A DNA stretch of 64,000 nucleotides from Allobosea sp. Tri-44. GTDB lineage: Bacteria > Pseudomonadota > Alphaproteobacteria > Rhizobiales > Beijerinckiaceae. Both the position numbers and the translations under genes were made by a program. Shown here in pieces: positions 45,193-53,785 of this stretch (within the stretch, counting starts at the first letter, position 1; every line of letters starts with the position of its first letter). The stretch lies in assembly GCF_004123845.1 (NCBI RefSeq), contig NZ_NBDP01000030.1, positions 558,001 through 622,000 on the forward strand, written 5' to 3'. The notes beneath the pieces are model-generated. The model saw only the letters and a program-made list of their open reading frames with translations, was not told where the DNA came from and ran no database searches.

Positions 45193-45318
45193 GTTGTCAG
45201 TTCTGTCGGCTCGGGGCGAGACACAAAGATCGACCTTCGAGACACCCGCAGCACCGGGCCGCAGGGCGGGTGCTCGGCCCGGCTAGGAAACCGGCGCAGT
45301 TGCTGCACGGATACCGGA

Positions 45319-45732
45319 TCAGTCGGCGACATCGACATCCGTGAGCAGGAATCCGGCCTGCGTCTTCGTGAAGGTGAAGACGTTCCCGCCGCAGACGATG
45401 GCGTAGATTTCGTTCCTGGCGCCGTCGCGATCGTAGACCGGCTTGGTGCGCTGGAGGCAGGAGCGGTTCTTCGCGCTGAAGTCGCGCGGCCAGACCTTCG
45501 CTCGGAACTGTGCGGCGTCGGCAATGGACGCGTCCGCCATATAGGGCAACCGCGTCATGGCGGCGACGGCTGCAGGGTCGTTGGCTTTCAACGCCGCGCG
45601 GAACTTACCGATGAAGCCGTCGAACTCCTTCTGCACGGCCGGAGACGCGGTGGCCGGCTTGGGAGCCTGGGCGAAAGCAGGAGCGAAAGCGGCGAAAGCG
45701 GCAGCTATCACCAGGGCCGGCAGAGTCTTCAT
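45319..45732 (-). CDS. Secreted hypothetical protein
   Basis: This 137-residue protein has a Sec signal (MKTLPALVIAAAFAAFAPAFA). The mature part starts APKPATASPAVQKEFDGFIG and shows a cystatin/NTF2-like pattern: helix KFRAALKANDPAAVAAMTRL, then strands ending VFTFTKTQAGFLLTDVDV. Two cysteines (SCLQRT, VCGGNV). NTF2-like fold is a guess from the helix-then-sheet order. It lies behind the kynureninase-like gene on the same strand. Confidence 0.65.
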   Translation of the reverse strand: MKTLPALVIAAAFAAFAPAFAQAPKPATASPAVQKEFDGFIGKFRAALKANDPAAVAAMTRLPYMADASIADAAQFRAKVWPRDFSAKNRSCLQRTKPVYDRDGARNEIYAIVCGGNVFTFTKTQAGFLLTDVDVAD

Positions 45733-45786
45733 GCGTCAGCTCCGTCCGATCGATCAGCGCAGTATGCATGCTGATCGGGGAGGAGC

Positions 45787-46998
45787 CTACCGCAAGGTCA
45801 TGAGCCGCTCCAGCAGCAGTCGCACATCGGCTTCGTTCTGGTAGAGCCCGAAGCCGACACGCAAGCGGTCGCCGCGCAGGTCGACGGTGATGCCGGCCTG
45901 CTTCAGCTTCTCGTGCCAGAGGGCTGCATCGGCGTGGCGGAAGGTGAGGAAGTTGCCGCGCGCCGGCTCGCTTAGCGGCACGACGAGGTTCTCCACGGCA
46001 AGCACGCCGCAGGGCTGTCGTGCCAATCCCTCTGCAAAGATCGCCTGCAGGGCATGGGCGTGAGCATGGATCGCGGCGGCGTCGAGCCCCTTGGCGTCGA
46101 GCCAGTCGAACATCGCGCCCATGCGGTAGAGGCCCGAGGGGTCGAAGGTCGCGCCCATGAAGCGCCAGCCATTCTCAGCGTAGCCGATGCTGTCCTGCGG
46201 GCCAGCGAGCGCGCCGAAGGAGGCATACCAGCCGGTGTCGCGCGGGCGCATGGCGAAGCCGGGCGGGCAATGCATGAAACAGGCACCCTCGCCCGACATC
46301 GCGTATTTGTAGCCGCCGGCGATGTAGAAGGCCTTGTCGGCGATGGCGGAGAGATCCGTCGGCCGAGCCAGGAAGCCGTGATAGCCGTCGATCACGACGA
46401 GCCGGCCGGGGGCACTGACGCCGTCGACCAGTTTTTCCAGGCCTGTCAGCGCATAGCCCGAGTTGAAATGGACCTGGCTGACGAAGACCATGTCCGGACC
46501 GGGGCCTTGCTTGGCTGCTTCGACCAGCCGATCCGTCAGGCCAGCGAACGGTTCGGCCGGCACGACGGTGAGCTCGATCAGGTCATCCTCGGCGAGCCGT
46601 TCGATCTGTCGCCGGAAGGAATGGAACTCGGCATCGCTGGTCAGGATGCGCGGCTTGCGCTCGTGCGGCAGGCAGGAAAGCAGCCGGTTGACGAATTCAT
46701 GGGTGTTGTTGGCCGGCACGAGCCCGTCGATCCCGGGCAGGTTGAGGTGCTTCGCCACGCCCTGCGCGACCTTCTGCCAGACCGGGCCGAGCACCTCCTG
46801 CCATTTGCCGTCGACGAGACGGGCGGAATCGTCCCAGGCGCGTAAGTGCGCCTCGCGGGTGGCATCCGGCCAGAAATGGTGGCTGTGGGCGGCGAAATGC
46901 AGCTTGGCCGGCCAGTTCTGACGGAAGCGCGAGAACTCGGCGGAAAGATCGAAAGGCGGACGACCGAGCGTCGCGGAAACATTCGTCATCTGGTCCAT
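45787..46998 (-). CDS. PLP enzyme of aminotransferase class V fold, kynureninase-like
   Basis: This 403-residue protein lacks the DGNSLG opening of standard kynureninase and instead has LHFAAHSHHFWPDATREAHL. The PLP Lys lies in AGGYKYAMSGEGACF (about residue 230), like the YKY of kynureninases, with VIDGYHGF and VFVSQVHFNSGY preceding it. Its divergent neighbour is tryptophan 2,3-dioxygenase, so it probably cleaves kynurenine or 3-hydroxykynurenine, but this is context-based. GGAG seven bases before the ATG at 46998 favours that start (47001 possible). Confidence 0.7.
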   Translation of the reverse strand: MDQMTNVSATLGRPPFDLSAEFSRFRQNWPAKLHFAAHSHHFWPDATREAHLRAWDDSARLVDGKWQEVLGPVWQKVAQGVAKHLNLPGIDGLVPANNTHEFVNRLLSCLPHERKPRILTSDAEFHSFRRQIERLAEDDLIELTVVPAEPFAGLTDRLVEAAKQGPGPDMVFVSQVHFNSGYALTGLEKLVDGVSAPGRLVVIDGYHGFLARPTDLSAIADKAFYIAGGYKYAMSGEGACFMHCPPGFAMRPRDTGWYASFGALAGPQDSIGYAENGWRFMGATFDPSGLYRMGAMFDWLDAKGLDAAAIHAHAHALQAIFAEGLARQPCGVLAVENLVVPLSEPARGNFLTFRHADAALWHEKLKQAGITVDLRGDRLRVGFGLYQNEADVRLLLERLMTLR

Positions 46999-47031
46999 CA
47001 TCAGGCTCCGCCACCTTGCCGATCCGACAAA

Positions 47032-47051
47032 ATACTTTAAGCTTAAAATAT
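47032..47051. promoter_or_regulatory. AT-rich palindrome between kynureninase-like gene and kynA
   Basis: The core TTTAAGCTTAAA is a perfect 12-base palindrome (47036-47047), and the flanking ATAC/ATAT extend it to 20 bases with one mismatch pair. It lies between the divergent starts at 46998 and 47099, the right place for an operator controlling both. A related TTTTAAGCTT occurs upstream of the chemoreceptor gene. Confidence 0.6.
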
Positions 47052-47098
47052 CTTGCGCCTCTCCCCAGTCAAGGCGCGAGTCCAGCGAGGACGGCGCG

Positions 47099-47947
47099 AT
47101 GACCACCGAGACAGGCGATCACAAGAGCCGGATCGAGCCGGGCATCCAGACCGATTTCAAGGAGCGGATGGATTATGGCTCCTATCTCGGCCTCGACCTG
47201 CTGCTCGCGGCGCAAAAGCCGCTGAGCGATGCACCCGACGAGCTTTTGTTCATCACCATCCACCAGGTCCAGGAGCTCTGGCTGAAGCTCGCCGCGCATG
47301 AGCTCGATGGCGCCATCGCTGCGATCAAGGCCGACGAATTGCAGCCAGCGTTCAAGTCGCTGGCGCGAGTCTCGCGCATCCAGGCGCAGCTGATCAGCGC
47401 CTGGGACGTGCTCTCGACCATGACTCCGGCCGATTATCTCGCCTTCCGCGACGCGCTCGGCCAATCCTCAGGCTTCCAGTCCCACCAGTACCGTGCCTTC
47501 GAATTCCGCCTCGGCGCCAAGGATCCGCGCATGCTGGCGATGCATAAGCATCATCCCGAGCATCACGCCCATCTCAGGGAATTGCTGGAGGCGCCGAGCC
47601 TCTATGACGAGGCCTTGCACCTGCTGGCGCGGCGCGGCCTGCCGGTCCCGGCCGAGTGCATCGAGCGCGACTGGAGCCAGCCGCATGTCGCGAACGAGGC
47701 GGTGAAGGCGGCGTGGCTGACGATCTACCGCGACACGCACAGCTATTTCGATCTCTACGAACTCGCCGAGGAACTGGTCGATGTCGAGGACCAATTCCAG
47801 CAATGGCGCTTCCGCCACATGAAGACGGTCGAGCGCATCATCGGCTTCAAGCAGGGCACCGGCGGCTCCAGCGGGGTGAAGTTCCTGCGGACGGCGCTGG
47901 AGCGCTCGTTCTTCCCGGAGCTGTGGCAGTTGCGGAGTGAGCTTTAG
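47099..47947 (+). CDS. kynA: Tryptophan 2,3-dioxygenase
   Basis: This 282-residue haem enzyme opens the indole ring of L-tryptophan to N-formylkynurenine. TDFKERMDYGSYLGLDLLL at the N-terminus, TIHQVQELWLKL, SSGFQSHQYRAFEFRLG, and the C-terminal HMKTVERIIGFKQGTGGSSG (proximal haem His and substrate loop) are diagnostic. Its length is normal. It is divergent from the kynureninase-like gene across a 100-base region with an AT palindrome. Kynurenine formamidase is not in view. Confidence 0.95.
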   Translation: MTTETGDHKSRIEPGIQTDFKERMDYGSYLGLDLLLAAQKPLSDAPDELLFITIHQVQELWLKLAAHELDGAIAAIKADELQPAFKSLARVSRIQAQLISAWDVLSTMTPADYLAFRDALGQSSGFQSHQYRAFEFRLGAKDPRMLAMHKHHPEHHAHLRELLEAPSLYDEALHLLARRGLPVPAECIERDWSQPHVANEAVKAAWLTIYRDTHSYFDLYELAEELVDVEDQFQQWRFRHMKTVERIIGFKQGTGGSSGVKFLRTALERSFFPELWQLRSEL

Positions 47948-48001
47948 CGCCGGCGCGCTGCGGCGAGCCCGGAACCCATGAACACAACGCTGCTCCAGTT
48001 C

Positions 48002-48092
48002 GTCATGCTCGCCCTTGTGGCGAGCATCCACGTCTTGAACACCGCACTTGCCGCAGGAAGACGTGGATGGTCGGGACAAGCCCGACCATGAC
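48002..48092 (+). repeat. Palindromic element, family A, nested in a family C-like element
   Basis: It is a copy of the element at 34154-34244. It is flanked on the left by GAGCCCGGAACCCATG (about 47967) and on the right by TGGATTCCGGGCTC...CCCCGGAATGAC (about 48110-48149), which look like the two halves of a family C element. This suggests that one repeat inserted into another. Confidence 0.75.
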
Positions 48093-48157
48093 GGAAAAGG
48101 CGGTGGCTATGGATTCCGGGCTCATCGCTGCGCGACGCCCCGGAATGACGGCGAGTG

Positions 48158-48556
48158 CTACTCGTTATTCCCGAAGGTCATATCCCGCCGCGCCGTCAGG
48201 ATGCTGATCGAGTAGCCGGCGATCACATCGACCAGCGCCATCAGCGTGATGATCACGAAGGTGCCGGTGCCGAAGCCGGGCACGAACAGGAAGATCAGCC
48301 CGCAGGCGATGAAGACCACCATGGACAGGCCGTGGTTCAGGATCGAGCTCGACTTGGCGCTGGTCGCGTTCATGATCTCGAAGAACAGCACGACCGTCGA
48401 GATCGCGAGCAGGAGCTCGCTGACAGTGAGGACGAAGGCCGTGCCGGACGGCAGGCCGATATTGAGAAGCTCACGCGAGAGCGGCACGCCCAACGCCGCG
48501 ACGGTGACGCCATAGGCGATGACCGCCAGCAGCATGAAGGGAAAGAAGCGCGCCAT
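48158..48556 (-). CDS. Small multi-span membrane protein, hypothetical
   Basis: This 132-residue protein has four predicted helices: FFPFMLLAVIAYGVTVAALG, FVLTVSELLLAISTVVLFFE, MVVFIACGLIFLFVPG, and FVIITLMALVDVIAGYSISI. It has a polar, basic C-terminus (LTARRDMTFGNNE). I recognise no family. The ATG at 48556 gives MARFFPFML; 16 preceding in-frame residues are charged and unlikely. It is divergent from the leuC region. Confidence 0.65.
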   Translation of the reverse strand: MARFFPFMLLAVIAYGVTVAALGVPLSRELLNIGLPSGTAFVLTVSELLLAISTVVLFFEIMNATSAKSSSILNHGLSMVVFIACGLIFLFVPGFGTGTFVIITLMALVDVIAGYSISILTARRDMTFGNNE

Positions 48557-48708
48557 CGCATCACCGTTCCGTTTGCCGGCGCAACCTGCTCTTTCGCGGC
48601 GCACCGGGAGCCGCTAGATAACAGCCCTGCACTGAACGCGCTACGCGGCTGCCGCTGCGACAGTCTCACCGCGTTGCCCGTGCAGTTTGGAACTGGTAGA
48701 AGCACGTC

Positions 48709-48885
48709 ATGACGGTGAAACGGCAGAACAGGAGCGAAGTCCGGCGCGTAGTGCGCCGCACGTTGAACCTGCGCCGTTTTCCGACCATCCAGGGCTTCGC
48801 TGCGCTGCATGACCATGCCCGCCTGCCCTGGCGCTTCTTCGGCCGCTTCACGGCCTCGCTCGCAGCCGGCCTTAGCTGCGCCTGA
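48709..48885 (+). CDS. Possible small basic protein
   Basis: A 58-codon frame (MTVKRQNRSEVRRVVRRTLN, then LRRFPTIQGFAALHDHARLP, ending SLAAGLSCA) is rich in Arg. It is below usual gene-finder limits. There is no clear Shine-Dalgarno (AACTGGTAGAAGCACGTC precedes the ATG). It lies in the otherwise empty stretch before leuC. It may be a real mini-protein or a chance frame. Confidence 0.3.
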   Translation: MTVKRQNRSEVRRVVRRTLNLRRFPTIQGFAALHDHARLPWRFFGRFTASLAAGLSCA

Positions 48886-48978
48886 GACCGGCCATGCGGC
48901 CGGCGACAGGCCGTTGCGATGCGTGCTGGCCCCAAAGCGGGCCGCTACCCGACTTCCATACCGAAGGCGATTGAAGCC

Positions 48979-50397
48979 ATGACTGCGACCAAGGCCCCCA
49001 CCACCCTCTACGACAAGATCTTCGAGGACCACGTCGTCGACCGCCAGGACGACGGCACCTGCCTGCTCTATATCGACCGCCACCTCGTCCATGAGGTCAC
49101 CAGCCCGCAGGCCTTCGAGGGGCTGCGCATGACCGGCCGCAAGGTTCATGCGCCGCACAAGACGCTGGCCGTCGTCGACCACAACATCCCGACGACCGAC
49201 CGCAGCAAGGGCATCGCCGAGGAAGAGAGCCGCATCCAGGTCGAGGCGCTGGCCAGGAACGCCAAGGAGTTCGGCGTCGAGTACTTCAACGAGCTCGATA
49301 TCCGCCAGGGCATCGTCCACATCGTCGGCCCCGAGCAGGGCTTCACCTTGCCCGGCACCACCATCGTCTGCGGCGACAGCCACACCTCGACGCATGGCGC
49401 CTTCGGCGCGCTGGCCCATGGCATCGGCACCTCGGAGGTCGAGCATGTGCTCGCCACCCAGACGCTGATCCAGAAGAAGGCCAGGAACATGCTGGTCCAG
49501 GTCGACGGCAAGCCCGCTCCGGGCGTCGGCGCCAAGGACATCACGCTCGCCATCATCGGCGAGATCGGCACCGCCGGCGGCACCGGCTCGGTGATCGAAT
49601 ATGCCGGCGAAGCCATTCGCGGCCTCTCCATGGAAGGCCGCATGACGGTCTGCAACATGTCGATCGAGGGCGGAGCCCGCGCCGGCATGGTCGCGCCGGA
49701 CGAGAAGGCCTACGCCTATCTCAAGGGCCGTCCGAAGGCGCCGCAGGGCGCCGCCTGGGACGAGGCGCTGCGCTACTGGGAGACGCTGCGCACCGATGAA
49801 GACGCGCATTTCGACCGCATCGTCAGGCTCGACGCCGCCAACCTGCCGCCGATCGTCTCGTGGGGCACCAGCCCCGAGGACGTCGTCTCGGTCGCCGGCA
49901 GCGTGCCGGATCCCGAGCAGATCGAGGATGAGGTCAAGCGCGCCTCGAAGAAGCGGGCGCTTGAGTATATGGGCCTGACCGCCGGCACGAAGATGACCGA
50001 GATCCCGCTCGACGTGATCTGGATCGGTTCGTGCACCAATGGCCGCATCGAGGATCTGCGCACGGTCGCCAAGATCGTCGAGGGCAAGAAGATCCATGAC
50101 AGCCTGGACTACGCCATGATCGTGCCGGGCTCCGGCCTGGTGAAGCAGCAGGCCGAAGCCGAAGGGCTCGACAAGATCTTCCTCGCCGCCGGCTTCGAAT
50201 GGCGCGAGCCGGGCTGCTCGATGTGCCTCGGCATGAACCCCGACCAGCTCAAGCCGGGCCAGCGCGCCGCCTCGACCTCGAACCGCAATTTCGAGGGCCG
50301 TCAGGGCTATCGCGGCCGCACCCACCTGGTCTCGCCGGCGATGGCGGCGGCGGCGTCCCTGATCGGCCACTTCGTCGACGTGCGGACTCTGGGCTGA
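48979..50397 (+). CDS. leuC: 3-isopropylmalate dehydratase large subunit
   Basis: This 472-residue aconitase-superfamily subunit isomerises 2- to 3-isopropylmalate with LeuD. Cluster cysteines are in [10 protein letters not shown] and [45 protein letters not shown], and [15 protein letters not shown] are conserved. Start at 48979 ([13 protein letters not shown]) is the family norm. LeuD is encoded 1.4 kb downstream, after three unrelated genes. Confidence 0.97.
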   Translation: MTATKAPTTLYDKIFEDHVVDRQDDGTCLLYIDRHLVHEVTSPQAFEGLRMTGRKVHAPHKTLAVVDHNIPTTDRSKGIAEEESRIQVEALARNAKEFGVEYFNELDIRQGIVHIVGPEQGFTLPGTTIVCGDSHTSTHGAFGALAHGIGTSEVEHVLATQTLIQKKARNMLVQVDGKPAPGVGAKDITLAIIGEIGTAGGTGSVIEYAGEAIRGLSMEGRMTVCNMSIEGGARAGMVAPDEKAYAYLKGRPKAPQGAAWDEALRYWETLRTDEDAHFDRIVRLDAANLPPIVSWGTSPEDVVSVAGSVPDPEQIEDEVKRASKKRALEYMGLTAGTKMTEIPLDVIWIGSCTNGRIEDLRTVAKIVEGKKIHDSLDYAMIVPGSGLVKQQAEAEGLDKIFLAAGFEWREPGCSMCLGMNPDQLKPGQRAASTSNRNFEGRQGYRGRTHLVSPAMAAAASLIGHFVDVRTLG

Positions 50398-50423
50398 AGC
50401 GGGTCGTTTCGCGGGAGGACGTC

Positions 50424-50669
50424 ATGAGCACCGATCCCCGCGAAGCCGCCCGTGCCAAGGAGGCCAAGGAAGCGCTCGATCGCGTCAGGCGCGACGATGA
50501 GAGCTTCCTTGGTTCGTCCATGGGGCGCGCGGCCGACCACTTCTCTGGCAAGGACGCGCCGGAAGGCGATCAAATCGAGATCTGGGGCCGGCGTATCGGC
50601 CGCGGTCTCTCGCTGATCGCCTTCATCGGCCTGTCCTGGTGGCTCGGGCATCAACTGAAGATCTGGTGA
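50424..50669 (+). CDS. Small single-span membrane protein
   Basis: In this 81-residue protein, a charged N-terminal half (MSTDPREAARAKEAKEALDR...) is followed by a C-terminal membrane span (LSLIAFIGLSWWLGHQL). GGGAGG seven to eight bases before the ATG at 50424. It follows leuC by 26 bases and its stop overlaps the next ATG (TGATG), so it is likely in one transcript with leuC. Function unknown. Confidence 0.7.
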   Translation: MSTDPREAARAKEAKEALDRVRRDDESFLGSSMGRAADHFSGKDAPEGDQIEIWGRRIGRGLSLIAFIGLSWWLGHQLKIW

Positions 50670-51127
50670 TGGGCAGCGTTCCCTCGATCAAGACATCTGC
50701 CTCGATTGAAGGCTCGCAGGGTCTCGACTGGGACGGCGTGCGTGCGCCATCCAGCGCCGAGTTCGAAGTGCTGGCGCAGGCGGCCTATGACCGCCTGCCC
50801 GAGGATTTCCGCAAGCTCTGCGCCGACCTCGTCATCAACGTCACCGAGTTTCCGGAAGACGACGTGCTGAAGGAACTCGAGGCCGAGAGCCCCTTCGACC
50901 TGCTAGGCCTGTTCTCCGGGATCGGCCTGCCGCAGCAGGGCTATGCCCCGCAGACCGGGCAGATGCCCAACACCATCCATCTCTACCGGCGGCCGATCCT
51001 CGATTACTGGGCCGAGCATGACGAGAGCCTGGGCGCCATCGTCACCCATGTGCTCGTCCACGAGATCGGCCACCATTTCGGCTTCGACGACGACGACATG
51101 GACGCAATCGAGAAGGCGGCAGGATAA
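50669..51127 (+). CDS. Zincin-like metallopeptidase family protein (DUF1025)
   Basis: This 152-residue protein has the zinc-binding HEIGHHFGFDDDDMD (HExxH plus a downstream Asp) near the C-terminus. DRLPEDFRKLCADLVINVTE and GQMPNTIHLYRRPILDYW are typical of the DUF1025/possibly minigluzincin family. Peptidase activity is predicted, substrate unknown. Starts within the preceding stop (TGATG) and ends six bases before the LysE gene. Confidence 0.85.
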   Translation: MGSVPSIKTSASIEGSQGLDWDGVRAPSSAEFEVLAQAAYDRLPEDFRKLCADLVINVTEFPEDDVLKELEAESPFDLLGLFSGIGLPQQGYAPQTGQMPNTIHLYRRPILDYWAEHDESLGAIVTHVLVHEIGHHFGFDDDDMDAIEKAAG

Positions 51128-51133
51128 AAGACG

Positions 51134-51766
51134 ATGCTGGACGAACTGATCCGCCACCTGCCTGACCTGGCCCTGGTCTTCTCGGCCTTTTTCATCGCCG
51201 TCGCCAGCCCTGGACCGAGCAATCTCCAGGTGATGGCGACCTCGATGGAGCATGGCCGGAAAGCCGGGATGACGCTGGCGCTCGGCGTCACCACGGGATC
51301 GGTGACCTGGGGTATCCTGGCGGCCGTCGGCGTCACCGCGCTGATCGTCGCCCGTCCCGGGGCGCTCTACGCCATCAAGATCGTCGGCGGGCTCTATCTC
51401 CTGTTCCTGGCCTGGCGCTCGGCCCGCTCGGCCATGCAGGCGGAGATGCCGCCGCCGAAAGCCAGTGGCTCTGGCCGCCGCCTCTATCTGCGCGGCTACC
51501 TGATGCACCTCACCAACCCGAAGGCGATCCTGAGTTGGACAGCGATCATCGCGCTCGGCCTCAGGCCCGAGACGCCGGCGGTGGTGCTCTACGCCATCAT
51601 CCTCGGCTGCCTGACGATCTCGCTCGCGATCAACCAGACCTATGCCTACCTGTTCTCGACCGCATCGATGGTGGCGGGCTACCGCAGGATCCGCCGGCGC
51701 GCGGAAGCCTGCCTCGCTGCCTTCTTCACCTTCGCCAGCTTCAAGCTCCTGACGGCGCAGCTTTGA
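51134..51766 (+). CDS. LysE family exporter
   Basis: This 210-residue, six-helix RhtB/LysE transporter has [20 protein letters not shown] near the N-terminus and [18 protein letters not shown] in the middle. Amino acid export is the family role. It sits six bases after the metallopeptidase and 46 bases before leuD, so it may be part of the leuC-leuD transcript. Export of a leucine-pathway product is possible but unsupported. Confidence 0.88.
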   Translation: MLDELIRHLPDLALVFSAFFIAVASPGPSNLQVMATSMEHGRKAGMTLALGVTTGSVTWGILAAVGVTALIVARPGALYAIKIVGGLYLLFLAWRSARSAMQAEMPPPKASGSGRRLYLRGYLMHLTNPKAILSWTAIIALGLRPETPAVVLYAIILGCLTISLAINQTYAYLFSTASMVAGYRRIRRRAEACLAAFFTFASFKLLTAQL

Positions 51767-51812
51767 CGCGCCGCCTCGCCCACATCACGAAAGACCTGCC
51801 GGAGTACCCGCC

Positions 51813-52415
51813 ATGCAGCCCTTCACCACCCTGACCTCGACCCCTGCCCCGCTGAAGGTGATCAATGTCGACACCGACATGATCATCCCCAAGCAGTATC
51901 TGAAGACGATCAAGCGCACCGGCCTCGGCACCGCGCTGTTCTCGGAGATGCGCTACAAGGAGGACGGCTCGGAGAACCCGGACTTCGTCCTCAACCAGCC
52001 GGCCTATCGCAAGTCGGAGATCCTGGTCGCCGGCGATAATTTCGGCTGCGGCTCGTCGCGCGAGCACGCGCCCTGGGCCCTGCTCGACTTCGGCATCCGC
52101 TGCGTGATCTCCACCAGCTTCGCCGACATCTTCTACAATAACTGCTTCAAGAACGGCATCCTGCCGATCGTGGTCTCGCAGGGCGACCTCGACAAGCTGT
52201 TCGACGACGCCGACCGCGGCTCGAACGCGACGCTGACCGTCGATCTTCAGAACCAGAGCATCAAGGGCCCTGATGGCGGCGAGGTCCGCTTCGAGATCGA
52301 CCCGTTCCGCAAGCACTGCCTGCTCAACGGCCTCGACGATATCGGCCTGACCATGGAGAAGTCGACCAAGATCGACGCCTATGAAGAGAAGCTGAAGGGG
52401 CGGGCTTGGGCTTGA
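51813..52415 (+). CDS. leuD: 3-isopropylmalate dehydratase small subunit
   Basis: This 200-residue swivel-domain partner of LeuC has [20 protein letters not shown] (substrate loop), [15 protein letters not shown] and the C-terminal [20 protein letters not shown]. Length and features are standard for proteobacterial LeuD. It is followed by an inverted family A element. Confidence 0.96.
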   Translation: MQPFTTLTSTPAPLKVINVDTDMIIPKQYLKTIKRTGLGTALFSEMRYKEDGSENPDFVLNQPAYRKSEILVAGDNFGCGSSREHAPWALLDFGIRCVISTSFADIFYNNCFKNGILPIVVSQGDLDKLFDDADRGSNATLTVDLQNQSIKGPDGGEVRFEIDPFRKHCLLNGLDDIGLTMEKSTKIDAYEEKLKGRAWA

Positions 52416-52436
52416 GCCCGTCGCTCGACGACCCCC

Positions 52437-52531
52437 GTCATGGTCGGGCTTGTCCCGACCATCCACGTCTTAGCTTCGCTAACGGCGTAGGTTTTCAAGA
52501 CGTGGATGCTCGCCACAAGGGCGAGCATGAC
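52437..52531 (-). repeat. Palindromic element, family A, inverted orientation
   Basis: Read on the minus strand it matches 48002-48092 (GTCATGCTCGCCCTTGTGGC at one end, GACCATGAC at the other). It lies between convergent genes leuD and DUF1501. Confidence 0.85.
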
Positions 52532-52538
52532 GGCGTCT

Positions 52539-53783
52539 TCACACCACCAGCCCCTGCATCGGCGCTAATCCGCCGGTGCCCGGAAACACCCTCTCCGCCA
52601 GAACCGGGCCGGACAGCCCGAACAGATCCGCGACGACCCCCTTGGCGACGGCGCGGATGTCGGTGGTCGGTTTCAGGTCGCGCTGCTCGTGCAGTTGCTC
52701 CGGCTTGAGGCCGGGCCAGTCGGCGATCATCCGCTTGCCTCTGACCGCCCCTCCGATAAGGAAGGCGACCGTGCCGGTGCCGTGATCAGTGCCGACCGTG
52801 CCGTTGACGCGGGCGGTGCGGCCGAACTCGGTGACCACCATCACCACGGTATCCTTCCAGACCGGCTTCAGCCCGCTCTCGAAGGTCGCGAGTGCGCCGT
52901 CGAGCCCACCGAGCAGCGTCGCGAGGCGGCCCTTGGCGCCGCCCTCGTTCGCATGCGTATCCCAGCCCTCGAACGCCAACGCGGCGATGCGCGGACCGTC
53001 CTCGGCACCGACCAGCCGGGCTGCGCCCTCAGCGATGCGCTTCATGCCCTCGGCACTATCAGGCCCGCCGCCACCGCGCGGCTGCTCGGCGCCCTGCCTG
53101 GACGCTATCAGTTCGGTCTCGATCGCTCGCTTCAGCACGAGCGCCAGAGCGGGATCGCGCTCGCCATAGAGATCGCCGAGGCGCTGGACGAGATCGGCGC
53201 CGGCCCGCGCCATGCGCGGTGGCGCCCAGCCGAGCACCGGCGCCTCGCCCCGCACGACCAGCGGCGGCACGACACCGACGCCGAGCGCACCATGACGCGA
53301 GACCGCCTCGCCCGGCGGCAGGCTGGCGATCAGCCGGTTGAGCCAGCCTGAATCGGTCTTGCCCGGGCCGCCCTGCCCGCTTTCGAGCACATCCTGCCCG
53401 TCGAAATGCGAGCGTTCGCGATAGCCGGTCGCGCTGGCATGGACGATCGCCGCCTGCCCGCTGGCATAGAGCCGGGCCAGGTTCGGCATCGCCGGGTGCA
53501 GATAGAAGAAGCCGTCGAGCGGCAGCGCTGCCTCCGGCCCATCCTTCGCCAGTGCGATGCCTTCACGCAAGTCAGCATAACCGGGGTCGCCGAGGGGCGG
53601 CACGGCCGAGAGCCCGTCGAGCGCGCCGCGCAGCACCACCAGCAGGAAGCGGGAATCGCGCGAGCCGGCCGCCGCATGGGCGAATTTCGGCATATAGGAC
53701 CAGGCGAAGAGCGCGCTCGCCGCACCAAGCACGGCGCGACGCGAGGGCGTCATCCGTTCGCAATCGTCATCATCGGCGGCCAT
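52539..53783 (-). CDS. DUF1501 family protein, Tat-exported
   Basis: In this 414-residue protein the Tat motif SRRAVLG with a hydrophobic stretch (ASALFAWSYMPKFA) precedes a sulfatase/alkaline phosphatase-like DUF1501 domain: FLLVVLRGALDGLSAVPPLG, HASATGYRERSHFDGQDVLE, VVMVVTEFGRTARVNGTVGT with DHGTGTVAFLIGG. GGAGG five bases before the ATG at 53783 sets the start. It follows a DUF1800 gene by two bases. The pair occurs together widely, but substrate and reaction are unknown. Confidence 0.88.
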   Translation of the reverse strand: MAADDDDCERMTPSRRAVLGAASALFAWSYMPKFAHAAAGSRDSRFLLVVLRGALDGLSAVPPLGDPGYADLREGIALAKDGPEAALPLDGFFYLHPAMPNLARLYASGQAAIVHASATGYRERSHFDGQDVLESGQGGPGKTDSGWLNRLIASLPPGEAVSRHGALGVGVVPPLVVRGEAPVLGWAPPRMARAGADLVQRLGDLYGERDPALALVLKRAIETELIASRQGAEQPRGGGGPDSAEGMKRIAEGAARLVGAEDGPRIAALAFEGWDTHANEGGAKGRLATLLGGLDGALATFESGLKPVWKDTVVMVVTEFGRTARVNGTVGTDHGTGTVAFLIGGAVRGKRMIADWPGLKPEQLHEQRDLKPTTDIRAVAKGVVADLFGLSGPVLAERVFPGTGGLAPMQGLVV

Positions 53784-53785
53784 GC

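Noticed and set aside
48370-50370. A 666-codon open frame antisense to leuC
   Set aside because: It opposes the well-conserved leuC and is a by-product of high-GC codon use; its protein has no family features.
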